A stretch of DNA of 64,000 nt from NCBI GenBank assembly GCA_029532415.1, contig JAQOTA010000053.1, forward strand, positions 3,038,001-3,102,000, written 5' to 3'. A program made the translations under genes and the position numbers. Below the pieces are notes generated by a model. That model saw only the letters and a program-made list of their open reading frames with translations. It was not told the origin of the DNA and made no database searches. The number at the start of each line of letters is the position of its first letter. The stretch's first letter is position 1. Source of the DNA: Marasmius tenuissimus. Lineage: Eukaryota; Basidiomycota; Agaricomycetes; Agaricales; Marasmiaceae. This document shows positions 37,915 to 49,520 of this stretch, piece after piece.

Positions 37915-40217
37915 CTAGTAGAGGCCAAAGGCGTTATACGTGAACGGAGAGGGAATGGTAGCAAAGATCAATGTCACAGTTACCTCTTCTGCGACATCGC
38001 TCAAATGGATCGAGAGCGACTTAGACCGGGTACGGTTATTCCGAGGGCGATCCGCTCGCCCTTGTTCGTCTTTGCCGCAATCTTCATCTGCCTCTATATC
38101 CAGCTGCTGCATACGGACAGTATCAATTTGAATAGATATACCTGCAGTGTGACGAGAGAGTGTCTGAGGAGGAGCGAGTATAGCATTAGTATGGGAAAGC
38201 TTGAAAGTCAAAGAGAGCGTACCCGACTAGCAGTCTCGCTGGTCGCAAATCTCAGCTCGTTGAAAAGCGTGCTGTCATAGTTAATGTTGTCCGCGAGTCG
38301 GCGGACGTGCGGACGTATGTTGAGGTTTGCAAGGAGGGAGTTGGCGTAGACTGCGGAGTCGGTTCAGCGGCGGTAGAACGAAGACCGAAGTTTGAAGCAC
38401 TTACGTCGCCCGATACAGAAGAAAAAGCATATGTAAATGAAAGTGTTGGGTGCCGCAATGATCTATTAACGAAGGAAGGGTCAGAAGGGAGATTAACACG
38501 GGTCCGAACAAGCTTACCGAAATCAAGGAACCAAGAGCGCATGCGCTGGAAGCTTGTTGGTGAACAAAAACACGACGTTGATAACTGATTTTCTCTCTCA
38601 CCTTGTTACCAGCCCAGTTTCGAGAGCGTAGACGCTCTAGAAGGGTTTAAGTGAGGACGCCGGGCTGACGGACAAGGCACTTACTAGCCTCCAGACCATT
38701 GTATCGGACCTGAGAGGTAGTGGGAGGTTCGCAAGTGTTAACAACCCGGACTAGACCTGGAACTGTACGGGAGACTTACTTTTTATATCCCGTCTTAGAC
38801 CGGTATAGCAAATAACAGAGTGCCAGAGCGATGTAAACGTCCCCGGCGACTGCCAAAGCATTAACAGTGATGGAGAGACCCTGAGACCAGCAACAGTCAG
38901 AATGAGGAATCGTACGACGGACTTGGCTGGCGAACGCACCTTCAACATGCTAGCGAGCTCGGCGAAGGTTTTGACGCGTGCTAATCTGTGTAAAGATATC
39001 ATAGTATCAGCACGGATGCTTCAAGTACTCGGAGCCATTTTTCACCGACCCGATTATCGCGAATGCTTAACACGGATGACTGAGATGAGCCACAAGTGTC
39101 TTGAGATGAGATGGACCGGAGAAACTCACAGGTGATGCATCCTATAACAGGGTATCAACGTCAGTATTCAACAAGGAAGTGGTATACATGTTAGGCACAC
39201 CAAACTCGGCCAGGACCAAGGCATACGCTATACCGGTCATGACTTTGTTGCCGTTGCTAACTGAGATTGGAGTCAGTGAACAACGAATAATGGATCGCAG
39301 CCACATTGCGAGAGCGATACTCACGTCTCCAGATGCGAAGGGTAAGGAAGCTAGAGTTAACCAAGTTAGCGCGGGCAGAAAGCGGGGAAGCGTAGATTGG
39401 GCCTACCTTTGAACAAGGAGTGCAACAAAACCCTAAGGGCGGCAAGATGCTACTGAGTTAGTATAGTCAACGAAGCGGACATACATACTCACATTGAACA
39501 AGACCTCCAACTTCGGTGGCATGTGAGTTGAAAGACTCCGGAAATATGGCGAAACGTACCAGAAGACTCCTAGATAATATATGAGTTAGTACCAATCCAT
39601 CCGAACTTGTAGATGATGAGGGCTAACCAAACCGTTGAGCCGAGCGCAGACGGGTTTCCGTAGTGCACGATAAGATATGTGTAAACTGGAGGAGTGGTCA
39701 TTGCCAAAAAGAACCAACATCGTGTTGGTAAAGGAACGCACGGGTATGTGAGATGAGTACCATGTGTACAGTGTCGAAAAGAAGCACAAGAGCAACCTAA
39801 GAGACATAAATTAGTATCAACTAACTCGAATATTATGTATAGTAAACGCAGTACGAGTGACTTCATTGGCAGTCCATCCCGACGGTCTTCGGGCATATCA
39901 GGGACTGTGAAAGCATAGTAGTTCCATGCTTGCAAGAACGTAACTGGACTCGGCGGGGAAGAATCTTGAGTAGGGGTCGAATGTGCGTAAGAATTGCTAT
40001 CTCACCTCCGTACAAGCTGCGAGTGATGGATCAATGCGAAGCTTGACTGGAGGGAGGAGGCCCACTTACATGGCAGCAATGATGACCCCAATCAACGCCG
40101 CCCCCATCCTGATGTTGGACCAACGGGAGGTCAGCGTCGGAAAACAGAGCGAACAAACGGAACTTACGTCTCGCCTATAACTCTGCTTGGGGGGAGCTCA
40201 ATAACGACTGGAGACAT
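37915..40217 (-). CDS. DUF6534 multi-pass membrane protein (20 exons)
   Basis: Twenty exons give 372 aa: 40217-40168, 40108-40070, 40016-40006, 39943-39855, 39796-39742, 39685-39628, 39569-39560, 39512-39495, 39432-39407, 39350-39325, 39260-39201, 39141-39130, 38980-38940, 38880-38780, 38709-38685, 38636-38602, 38545-38518, 38462-38405, 38350-38223, 38163-37915. Every junction is in phase. Family landmarks are the start MSPVVIELPPSRVIGETMG, SHTLYTYLIVHYGNP, EVLFNGFVALLVQSFLTLRI, GLSITVNALAVAGDVYIALA and IGRLYANSLLANLNIR. About seven TM helices are expected, with N-terminus outside. Function is unknown; the family is large in Agaricomycetes. Three exons are only 10-12 bp. The last exon may be spliced further. 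Confidence 0.85.
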
Positions 40218-42263
40218 ACTGTATGTGCGGTAGAGTTGCGGGGTGGTTAGAAACCGAAGGGGAATATGGGGATGGGGAGAAGAATTGTCGTGGATGATGC
40301 GCTACAGGGTTAAGTACCAGAAATGCGGCGTGGAGAATGGGATTCTCACATAAATTCCCTAATTTCTAGAATTGATCAGGAACGCCATGTGTGTTCAAAG
40401 CGTATTACTAAAGCTTTACAGTAGAAGCCTCGGTGGAGACGCTAGCGGCTAAGCCTTGGTAGTAAGACAACGTTCTTTGAATGGCCTAATCGGTCATGAG
40501 AATGATCCCCTTGCATCATCAGTACTACTGATGAAGCGTCCCCGGACCTCAGAAGCAGCGATGGGTTGATTGAAGCCACTCCTTCGTTGGATTCTTGTGC
40601 GGATGCTCCCCGGAAGACCTACGGCGCTGGAAAAGCTCGGTGGGCCCCCGAAGGGACTTGAGGATTTTGTGGAATGTCAGTAAGAGTAACTTACCGAGAT
40701 TGACGTGTACTTCTGACATCGCTTGTGTTGAAGGAAAAGATCGAATAACTCAAAAAAATCATCTATTCAAAACATGTCGTTGCTCGTTGTCTCAATCATG
40801 TGGAACGGAGTGCTTCGGGGCACGTAATACCTTGCTAGCCCGAAAATAGCAGGAAAGGTCAGGGAATCCTTGTAAAACTCCCGCTCTGAAAAAATTTATC
40901 GTTGGAATTTCGCTGATGACAGGATTTCGGGTCCCTCCCACAAGCAGTCGACTGAGGGTGCTCTAGTTCTCTAAGTCGTTGTAACACGCGATATTACTGA
41001 ATGACGCGCAGAGCGGGACGGATGAGATGTCTTGATACCTCCGCGTTTCCTCCCCTTCCTCACGGTTCGGGTTCTAGGAATGCTGAAAGGTCTCAGAGTG
41101 GAGCGCAAGTGGTGGTTTCGATTGCGTTGATAGCTTCAGCTTAGTGATTTTCGAGTGAACTCTTTTCTCATCGCGCTTTGAGGCAGAGGTTCGCACGAGC
41201 TAGAACAGATTGATGAATTTGATCATACAGAGGTTCATGCCAATGGTCGCGGGCCCCATCTTAACCCATTTCTCGGCGCCACTTGACTGGCTCCCTTGCC
41301 TAGGCAATCTAGTGTTTTCTCGCGGTGTTCAAGTCGGCACAGTGAAGCTCCTGCGAGTGCTGACACTGAAGAGTAATTGTGTCAGGGTTCTTCAGCGAGT
41401 TCCGGTGCCTGCTCGACGGTTGTCGTTCGTTCTGTCGGTCGAACCTCAAGCCCAAAAGCCTCATGTCTTCATGTCGGAGGGAGATCCATCTTCCATCCAA
41501 ACACGGAGGAGCCACCGTTGTCGACGTCGCAAAAGTTGAAGTTGTATCCAAACTTGTCTGGCGGGGACTGTTCTTTGCGTCGAATGGGATGCCCGCTGCT
41601 AGTTGGTGTAGGCTTGAGCACAGCTGAAAAAGGTAGTGACCAGGATAGAGAATGCGCGATATCCATAGCGTAGAAAGTACACGTCGTCTGTTTTGGTCAG
41701 ACAACGCAAAGTACATTGACAAAGCTGTTGCACCGCCACATGATCGATTATTTTGATCGCAACGCAGCACATGGCCCGTGCGTTCGTATCGATTAAATTT
41801 TTATGACTATTTTCGTCACTCACCTTCTTTTGAAGCAACCTCCACGTTGACAACTTCAACGTATAGAACTGGAATAAGTAAAGGTGAGTAATATACAAAC
41901 CCTCAATCCTTGTACACACCAAAAATACAAATAATCAAAATAGGCTAAAATATATAGTAAGGGGCCATGGAAAAGACGCGAAGAGGACACGGGCGGCGCC
42001 GTTGAGGCGAACAAGAAAGAGTCCACGATGGCGGGTCTCATAGCATCAAGCAACAAGAAATGTGAGAGTACCAAGAGTGGGGAATAGAGAAGAGGCGGGT
42101 AGCGAAACAAGTTGGGCGGAAAATGTGGGTCCAACTGAGCCATGAAAGCGATGGTCGTTCTGACGAAATCAAGTAATGTCCGTCGCAAAATAGGGCTTGT
42201 AGGACAAAATGAGGGTCAACTTCGTCGTTCTTCGACTTCGAGGCTTGGTACAACTTACAGAAT
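40218..42263. other. Gene-poor stretch
   Basis: About 2.0 kb holding the DUF6534 promoter (left) and the MAF1 3' flank (right). ORFs such as 41309-41770 (minus) and 41210-41539 (plus) overlap antisense to each other and show no family or splice pattern. I see no gene. Confidence 0.45.
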
Positions 42264-43724
42264 TCATCCCTGGACCAGTCCAATAGCCCTCGCGCCAGCA
42301 CCGGCGCCACCTTCCCAGCCAACAAACCTCTCTTTACCCATACTGCTAATACTGCCGGTATTGTTTCCGGCGAGGGACGGTTCAGCATCTTCGACCTTGA
42401 CTATATGGTCATCCGCAACTACGACGGAATAATCTCCATCAAAGTCGGCAAAGTCCTCGTCATCGCCGTAAGACGACGGATAAACCTCCTCGAGTTCCTC
42501 CTCACCATCATCCCATGAAGCTCTCCCAACACCTCTCGACCTCGCCCACACGGAGATGAACAATATCCGCTTCTGCTTCCTATTGAGGAAGAACCAATGG
42601 GAGGACCAGAGTAGGGCGCCACGACTGGACCGTCTTCGGGGATGATATTTCATGGAGATGGGACTGGCAAGGGCATTCGACATGCTGTTATCACGAGGCG
42701 GTGGTTGGTTTACCCCTGAACTCCGGGGCGAGGACCACGACGGACGAGCCCGTAATCGATGGGGCATGGAGGGGTTATAGGGTGTGTCCGGCGAGTTCGT
42801 GGCACTACTGCTAGCACTGTTACTGGGGTGTATATGAAGGGGAGAGCGACCAGCTCGGCGACGAGATGCGTATAAAGAGTTCAAATGGGATGTTCTCGGG
42901 CTCTCGTCGATGTCGTAGTCGTCAAACTCGAATGTGGCATCCTCGTCCCACCGGCCCTTCTTGTTCAGCGATATTCCAACGCCATTGTACTCGTCTTCAT
43001 CATCATCGTCCTGCAGCTCTGCTTCGTCGCCCGAATCGAAATCGCCGACAGCGTGAGGGTCGCTCTCGATCTCGGGTGTGTACGAGTAGACCTCGCATTC
43101 TTCTAAGCCTATGACGTCGTCCACCAGTCTGTACACATTGGGGTGCGTGCCAGCCACGATGGGAGGAGGGCTGAATGGGCTTCGGGGCATAGAACTCATG
43201 CCGTTCAACGTTAGCGGGGACATAGATGTCATACCACCCGCAACAAAGGATGACGAGGGAAACATGTCCGGCGAGTTGCTCGGATAAGTGCCATATGTTC
43301 TGGGTGCATTCATGCCTGCTCGATGAGGTGCTACTAAGGTCGTGCTGAGGGCGTTAAGAACAGACGCGCCGCTCTCTTCTCGGTTGAACTGCGCAGGCCG
43401 CACGTCCGAGAACTCATGGTCCGGAAAAGCGATATTGAGGGTGGAAATAAGAAGGTAGAGTGTTTTCCGAGATGAATGATTGTCGAAGGGGCCAAACGGT
43501 GTCATTTCGGGTTCGAGTAGAGTTGCTGCAAGCGGAGGGGAGTCTGAAGGGTGATGGTGATGGTCGTTAGAATAGGCCTCCTCGAGCGATTTGAATAGTT
43601 TCTTGTCGCGCTTGATGTTCTTGCATGAGTAGGCTTCCATTCGTACGTTTACTGAGCATTCTGGACCTTCGTGTGAGAGAGATTGAGCAAGTCTGCTCAG
43701 CGCTGGATTTTCGATATACTTCAT
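42264..43724 (-). CDS. MAF1: Maf1, repressor of RNA polymerase III
   Basis: A single exon gives 486 aa. Maf1 binds RNA polymerase III and represses tRNA and 5S transcription on starvation or TOR inhibition. The family blocks are all present: MKYIENPALSRLAQSLSHE, then NVRMEAYSCKNIKRDKKLFK, SSRKTLYLLISTLNIAFPDH, NVYRLVDDVIGLEECEVYSY, and LLWSSHWFFLNRKQKRILFI. Conserved blocks are separated by long disordered inserts, one Ser/Pro-rich (residues ~130-195) and one acidic and basic (~230-380), so the protein is longer than human Maf1 (256 aa), as in other fungi. The tail ends in an acidic stretch (DDEDFADFDGDYS). It lacks introns, unlike most genes here. Confidence 0.93.
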   Translation of the reverse strand: MKYIENPALSRLAQSLSHEGPECSVNVRMEAYSCKNIKRDKKLFKSLEEAYSNDHHHHPSDSPPLAATLLEPEMTPFGPFDNHSSRKTLYLLISTLNIAFPDHEFSDVRPAQFNREESGASVLNALSTTLVAPHRAGMNAPRTYGTYPSNSPDMFPSSSFVAGGMTSMSPLTLNGMSSMPRSPFSPPPIVAGTHPNVYRLVDDVIGLEECEVYSYTPEIESDPHAVGDFDSGDEAELQDDDDEDEYNGVGISLNKKGRWDEDATFEFDDYDIDESPRTSHLNSLYASRRRAGRSPLHIHPSNSASSSATNSPDTPYNPSMPHRLRARPSWSSPRSSGVNQPPPRDNSMSNALASPISMKYHPRRRSSRGALLWSSHWFFLNRKQKRILFISVWARSRGVGRASWDDGEEELEEVYPSSYGDDEDFADFDGDYSVVVADDHIVKVEDAEPSLAGNNTGSISSMGKERFVGWEGGAGAGARAIGLVQG

Positions 43725-44178
43725 GTTAGGAGGGTGAGTGTAAGCCTGAATACCGTGGCTATGCAACAAGTTACAAAGAGAAACAGGCTCAGTGACGCGG
43801 GGTCACCGGACTCCCGAAGACTTTCCTGTTATAGAGGCTATTCCGTCATCAAACGTGCAGTCCCCACTCCACTACGCCCGCAGTGACCTCGAAGACTCTT
43901 GTTCCTTGAGGAGTACACGTTCATTGAGAACATCAAACCCGAATTGTAAGTGCTTCGAACGTGTTCCGTCATGCTAGGACATTTAGCGTTCAAAGTTCAA
44001 GTCGCGCTCTGGCCATTGGGCAATTGAAGATATTTACTTAGGTATGCTCAAAGTTACAATTTGCGCTGTACTTCAGAAGATTATGGTAATGTGGTATGTA
44101 GATAATATACTTATGCATATGGTGAATGAGTAGTAAATCTACAAATGCGAATAAGAGATCCAAGAAAACAAAACACTC
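43725..44178. other. Intergenic stretch
   Basis: 454 bp between two minus-strand genes; contains the MAF1 promoter and the 3' flank of the low-complexity gene. AT-rich near 44090-44160. No gene seen. Confidence 0.4.
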
Positions 44179-46044
44179 CTACTTCCCCATTTCCTGCGTT
44201 AACCTATCCTCAATCCTGTTTAACTCGTCCGCCATATCCGAATCCATTGAGATATCCAAAGCGGAGTAATTGGACGAATCCGCGTTGCCTTCATGAATAT
44301 CGGGTCCATCTGAGTCCTCTTGGGTATCCCGTTTGGACGCCGAACGTTCCTCCAATGCCTTGACGATGTTCTCCTGCCTGGTACCTCCGGATTCCGTCCG
44401 TCTAAACGGGGCCTTGAAACCTTTGGAGCTTTGACTCAGATTGCTACTAGAGGACAGGTTGTGTCGTCTCATCATTCCTAGCATCGGAGGACCAGAACGT
44501 TTGACTTCCTGCAGTTGCAGTTGTTCGTGGATAACTGCTCGTGGAGGCTGAGGCTTGTGGTCCACACTCTCCCTCTCTTGTGGCTTTCTCGAATTGTTCA
44601 ATCCTGGAACAACGAAAGGGCTGGGTGTTCGTACAGTCTCCTTCTCCTTCTTTGACGACGCTTGGCTGTTGTGTACACGGGGTCCTTGTACGGGCAGAGA
44701 GCCGTATACTGAGTCGTAATCAGAATTCAAGACGAAGTACGTTTCATCGAGCCATCTCCGGAGCTCGAACTAGCAGAGGTGGCGAGAGGCGATGAAGAAC
44801 CGGCAAAAAAGGTCGAGGGAGAAGGCATGCTCGAACTCGAGGAAGCGGTTGGGCTGGACGCGTCGCTCGATCGTCCGGGTTTGGCTCTCGATGCTTCATC
44901 TAGACCGGAAGACAAAGCTCTCTTGATAGCCTGGTCTCGTGCTACTCGACTGGAGCGGCGACCATCGGAAGACCCGGACGCGACGGGTGGCTCGAACCGC
45001 GAATCACGGGAAGACAGAGCGGCATGTCGCGTCAATACCGGAGGAGTCTTGGGTTTTTCGGGCCGTGAAGGTGGTGATGGGTATGGCAGAGGTGGTGGTG
45101 GTAAATCCACATCCATAGACATTCCAGTCTGATCTGTATCCACGTCCATTCGGTTGCCATCCTCCACAGGACCAGCAACCGGTGACCGCTCTACACCTTT
45201 CCCCTTCCCCGTGGACACTCCGCTGTTCCCTCCTGCGACGACGGTAGTGGACCCCAGAGTAGCGTACAATCCACGCTTCTCAATTCGTCCGTCCACAACG
45301 CCGCACCCATTCCACGTCTTTCTCCTATCTACTTTCGTCTTCCCTTTGCCTTTCCCATTCACCGCTTTTCCGGTCAATTTCACGCTCTTCAACGACTTCT
45401 GTTTTATGTCCACATCCTTGGATGCTTTCTTCATGATGTCGGTAAGGTTAGAGTAAAATTTCTCTTCAGCTGATAGGGATGAAGAGGACGCTTCGGCTAC
45501 GTTTGGTTCTGAGGTCGAGGATCGAAGGCCATTGTTATGGTGTCTCAACTTGTCGCAATCAGCAAGTGGAGGGCGTGCGCGAGGAAGACGGTGGTTCTTG
45601 GTCGGGACGACGTTCGAAGTTGGAACAGCCGGTGGTGGTTCTTGAAATACAGTTGACCTGACTCGATGGCGTTTGACTATGGGAGGCAAAAAGTTGGCGT
45701 CAGGACTACAAACGAACGATAGAACAGGTTTGTCACGCGCCTGATTGTGCCTCATCCCTCAAAGCTTGTAGTGAGGGTATCTGAGAGGATAGCCACCCGA
45801 TATGGTCTTCCACGGGCTGTGACGAAAAGGCCAAAAGGTCCGGCTCGGTGGAAAAGTCAGAAGTCATCCATTCACCGTTGTCGACTTCTGGGAGGAGTGT
45901 GCTGGAGGAAGCAGCGCAAGGCTGCACCCGAGATGGTAGATCAGGCACTCGAAATGTATCCTTGGGTTCGCTTTTTACGAGGGTGTGAGAGCGATTCGAA
46001 GTGGATGGGAGGTTCTTGGGAGGTTTGAGGGGGCGTCTTGACAT
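44179..46044 (-). CDS. Low-complexity Ser/Pro/Lys-rich protein of unknown function
   Basis: Exons 46044-45737, 45657-44741 and 44684-44179 give 576 aa with consistent phases. The protein is disordered throughout. Recognisable elements are a basic N-terminus (MSRRPLKPPKNLPSTSNRSH), a possible short helical module (WLSSQIPSLQALRDEAQ), a basic Lys-rich centre (TGKAVNGKGKGKTKVDRRKT), an Ala/Ser-rich tract and a C-terminal acidic helix (ALDISMDSDMADELNRIED). Basic clusters suggest a nuclear protein. Intron 1 was chosen by phase and could use another acceptor. No family recognised. Confidence 0.6.
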
Positions 46045-46664
46045 TTTAGCTGGTTTATATATCGGAGTGGTTTGTCAATGTTTTTGAGGTGAACAATCGA
46101 GCCTGTGGGCTTTCTTTCTCAAAGGCATCACCCTTTGTGTTAGCTTCCTTTATTGAAGGCCAGAAACGTGTCACATACCTTTCAAGAATAACAGACCAAA
46201 GGACTGTGTATCTTGACAGAGACAGAAAATCCTGTACCCACAACACGACACGTCAGGACGCTTCCCTGACCTCAGGCTGTTATAAAGTGAAGACAAAGAC
46301 ATTGACTAGCGACTTACAACGCGTCCTGAGATCTACGACGGAGTCCACGGCTGGCGTCGCGTTGATGACGGTAGAAAGAGAAGCGGGTTGCGCACAGACC
46401 CTGACACTGTCTAAGCGCGTTGAAATTCCTGGTCCCGTGATCCTCGGTTCTTCGAGAACTGACAGTGGCACAATTTACAAAACCCTCCTCTAGCAGAGCG
46501 GCCAGGTATACAGTTGTTCCTCACAAAGTCCGCTGCAGCCGTCGATATACTAGATCATTGTCTCCCGCAGCGTGACCCCGAATGAATATAGATTGCGTAC
46601 ATTATATACCGTGAACATCTATAAAAGCGCTCCCCGCCGAGGTTGTCAGGTCCCCATCATCAAG
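46045..46664. promoter_or_regulatory. Divergent promoter region, low-complexity gene / methyltransferase
   Basis: This 620-bp gap lies between divergent start codons. A TATAAAA box at 46620-46626 lies about 40 bp before the methyltransferase ATG. The remainder has no recognised feature. Confidence 0.5.
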
Positions 46665-47533
46665 ATGTCCTCAGTTCCTTACAACCTGTTTCACGCAATA
46701 TCTCAAACACTTTTCGATTGTCTCCGCTTCGCTCTATTTCCTACCTTGATCGATGTCCTCAGGAATCCGAGACTTATTTTTCGCCTCTCCCAAACCTTCA
46801 TGTTCCACCTATGGGGAGCATTCTCGAATGGCGTGGATGAAAACACACGCCCGATCAAAGAAGAGCTCATTCGAGCCAATTCCCAAGGCGTGGTACTTGA
46901 CTTGGGCGCAGGTAATATTGCTTCTCAAATTTCATTTTACACAAGTCAGTCTCTCAACGTCAATCAACAGGGTTTGGGCACTCAATTCGTTATCTCGAAC
47001 GATCCAGAGTGACTAGGTACATCGCTGTAGAACCTAATGCCCGCATGCACACGAAGATTCGCCAGGTTGCGAACGCCTCCGGTTTCTTGGAAGAGGACGG
47101 TTCCCTTGCCATCTTGGGATGCGGCGCTGGGGACGTCAGTGCCATTTTGAAGGCTACTGCAGGCGGGATTGATACGATAGTATCAGTCTTGTCGATGTGC
47201 TCGCTTACCGACCCAAAACGCGACTTGGAGCGCCTCGTTCGCGATGTGCTGAAATCTGGTGGACAGCTCATCTTCTATGAGCACGTTCTCAACCCACGGG
47301 ACGATGTGGCTTGGTGGCAGGGTTTTTACGCTCCTGTTTGGAGTTTATTCTTCGACGGGTGCAGGTTGAACCAGCCAACAGATAAGTGGGTCGAGAACAT
47401 GAAGAACACAGATCAGGAAGGACGCGAGGTGTCGATGTGGAGAGAAGGAAGATGTTGGGCGGACAAGAGGATCAAGCCAGAGCAAGCCTTGGTATGGCAT
47501 GTTGCAGGGAGGTTCGTGAAAACGTTTTTGTAG
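46665..47533 (+). CDS. SAM-dependent methyltransferase, METTL7-like
   Basis: Exons 46665-46911 and 46971-47533 give 269 aa. Methyltransferase motif I is VVLDLGAGFGHSIRYLERS (spliced across the intron), followed by IAVEPNARMHTKI (motif II acidic residue binding the SAM ribose). The later motifs are IDTIVSVLSMCSLTDPKRDL and VLKSGGQLIFYEHVLNPRDD. The N-terminus is hydrophobic and aromatic, as in METTL7-type enzymes that associate with lipid droplets or ER. The C-terminal CWADKRIKPEQALVWHVAGR is the usual end. Substrate unknown; thiols are the substrates of the human relatives. Confidence 0.85.
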
Positions 47534-47718
47534 GATAGCTAGGGATTTGGGTTCCGCAGAACGTGTTGCACGTATCTTATGGTATCTTGCACAAAGATCG
47601 AAGGCATTTGAACAACATGCAGCATAACACGATGAAGAATCCCCCCTGAGATCATACTCGAAGTGTATGTGCAGTGTTCTGCTTGGGGATACCTGTCTTC
47701 TTTGACTCGAGCTCACTC

Positions 47719-47920
47719 CGATGAAGAGCTTGATCGATGCCGGTTTCCCTGCGAAGCCCAAGCCATACGCAACGATGTCGGGAACTTTGTCGTCGCGGTT
47801 GAAATGGAATGCTTCGATCCAGTAGCCGTCCGGCAGAGGGGTGGCGACGAGAGACTCGTCGACATGATCTGCCTTCGAAGTGTTTACGGAGTCAGCAAGA
47901 GAGGAACAACTGCAGCACAT
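47719..47920 (-). pseudogene. Truncated AUDH gene fragment (first exon only)
   Basis: Starting at the ATG at 47920, 66 codons read almost identically to exon 1 of the complete AUDH gene (same PLPDGYWIEAFHFNRDDKV and VAYGLGFAGKPASIKLFI). Homology stops at about 47719, before the exon 1 donor. The frame then runs on antisense to the methyltransferase 3' end until about 47345. The TATA box at 47960-47968 is retained, so the fragment may still be transcribed. It cannot encode a working AUDH. Confidence 0.85.
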
Positions 47921-49520
47921 ATCCAATGAAAGCTATGTCGCAACATCTCGCGCAGTCGTCTTTATATATTCGAGATAGCGAGCGTGGCAGACCTCATACC
48001 ATCTCAGCGTATGCTCTGGAGGAAACGCTATCTGTGACTAGTAGAGGTTTGAGAGGTTGAGGTTTTATATGGTCACGACTCACCATCGATTGGGACGACT
48101 CGGACATGGTCATGCGCGGCGACTGTTGTTGTTCTAGGCTTCCTTGTCCCAGATTTCTAGTTTTGACACGAGTACCTGTACTGAGTTCATTCAATATACT
48201 ACATAATCATCCACTTTCACGAGTGTATACGCAAGCGGCAGCAGCGAGCGGGCTTGAGAGCCAAAACCAACGGCCAGTAGATCCTCGGGATTTCCGGGGC
48301 CCAAAGAGCTCGAGTCCTTGCACCTATGCGCCGTCAATTCTTGGTATATTCCTCGAAAGTCGCGAAGAAAAATCTCAAAAATCCCATTTGGCATTTTGTC
48401 AGGACATTGTCAGAGAATCGTCAGATTTTCTCTGAATCAAAAATTCCTGACAATACACTCTAATACCGGTCGAGATTTTTCACCATTTCACGCTGCGCGC
48501 ATGCATTAGAGATGTCTTTCCAAGGAGCGTTAGGATCAGCAATGTGACCTCAACAACGTTCGTTTACGCATCGTTCATCACGCCCCGAAACTTTTTGGAG
48601 AGTTCGCGACTTGGATTTCACCGAGGCGGCCAGTGAAATCGCTTCCGGTCTTCAGCAGAGAATGACATGATGCAGCTATGGAGCTCCGTGGTTCCTGGAA
48701 AACCTCCAAGCTTACGACTCATGGAGAGGAATGGTCAAGTTGCCCGTGGCAGGAGAATTGAATGGACCAGGATGATCTAGGACGAATCTGAGCCTGGGGC
48801 AGCTAATCTCCACCACATCCTGAGACTCTTTTTCCACCGGGACTCCGAGGAGGCGGTATTCTTAGTTACTTAGTAGAACAGTAGCTATGATCTCGATGGA
48901 GAATCTTCTGTGGTTGCTTGAGATTATAGGATGTACCTTTCGTGACTTCGTCTGGTGTGGCTTTGTAGACACGGTCGATGTTTTGTTCGATGGTCAAGGC
49001 CCCGAACGAGAGGTCTGTTGGTGCTATTCGACGTTGTCGGTGCCCCCCGCGATCGATAAACTCTGACCAACTTCTGTTCTGACGTTCCCTAACCAACACT
49101 CAACCAACACTCCACGCTGAGAACTTCGGCGAGGTGGTCCATGCACATGTACAACTGCATAGCCATTTTATGTAAGCCCTTTGCCACTCCTAAATAGTCC
49201 TTTCCTCCCCACCACCACCACCTCACTTATTTTTACTTCCTCACATCAGCAGGCTCGCCGCTCGACATAATCTAGCAAATGACAGGCAACATCTCAATTA
49301 TGGAGTCGTGGGTGACGAAATACCTTGGTTGGGCTTTAGGTTCAAGGGTGATAGGTGAGTTTCATTTTGTCATTGCGTGGGATTCTCACTTATAGCGTTG
49401 AGGCGGACTTTTTAGGGATTTGACATACAGAAATGGATGAACATTGAAAACTGCACAAGACAGTCAGGCAGTAAGGCGGCAATTGAGGCCTCAGGCGAAC
49501 GGAGAGGGGCTAGAATACAT
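47719..49520. repeat. Duplicated AUDH upstream block (left copy)
   Basis: This block repeats, with small differences, the sequence at about 57768-58930: AUDH exon 1, its TATA box, and more than 1 kb of upstream DNA. Shared landmarks include aaaccaacggccag (48265 and 58225), cagcaatgtgacctcaa (48536 and 58484), and tcctttcctccccaccacc (49199 and 58550). The left copy has about 85 bp extra near 48158-48255 and about 600 bp extra near 48580-49195. Confidence 0.8.

Noticed and set aside
41309..41770. 153-codon minus-strand ORF downstream of MAF1
   Set aside because: Competing ORFs on the other strand, no family features, and no splice-linked neighbours.
48866..49099. 77-codon minus-strand ORF in the duplicated block
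   Set aside because: It lies in the segment unique to the left copy, with no recognisable product or start context.
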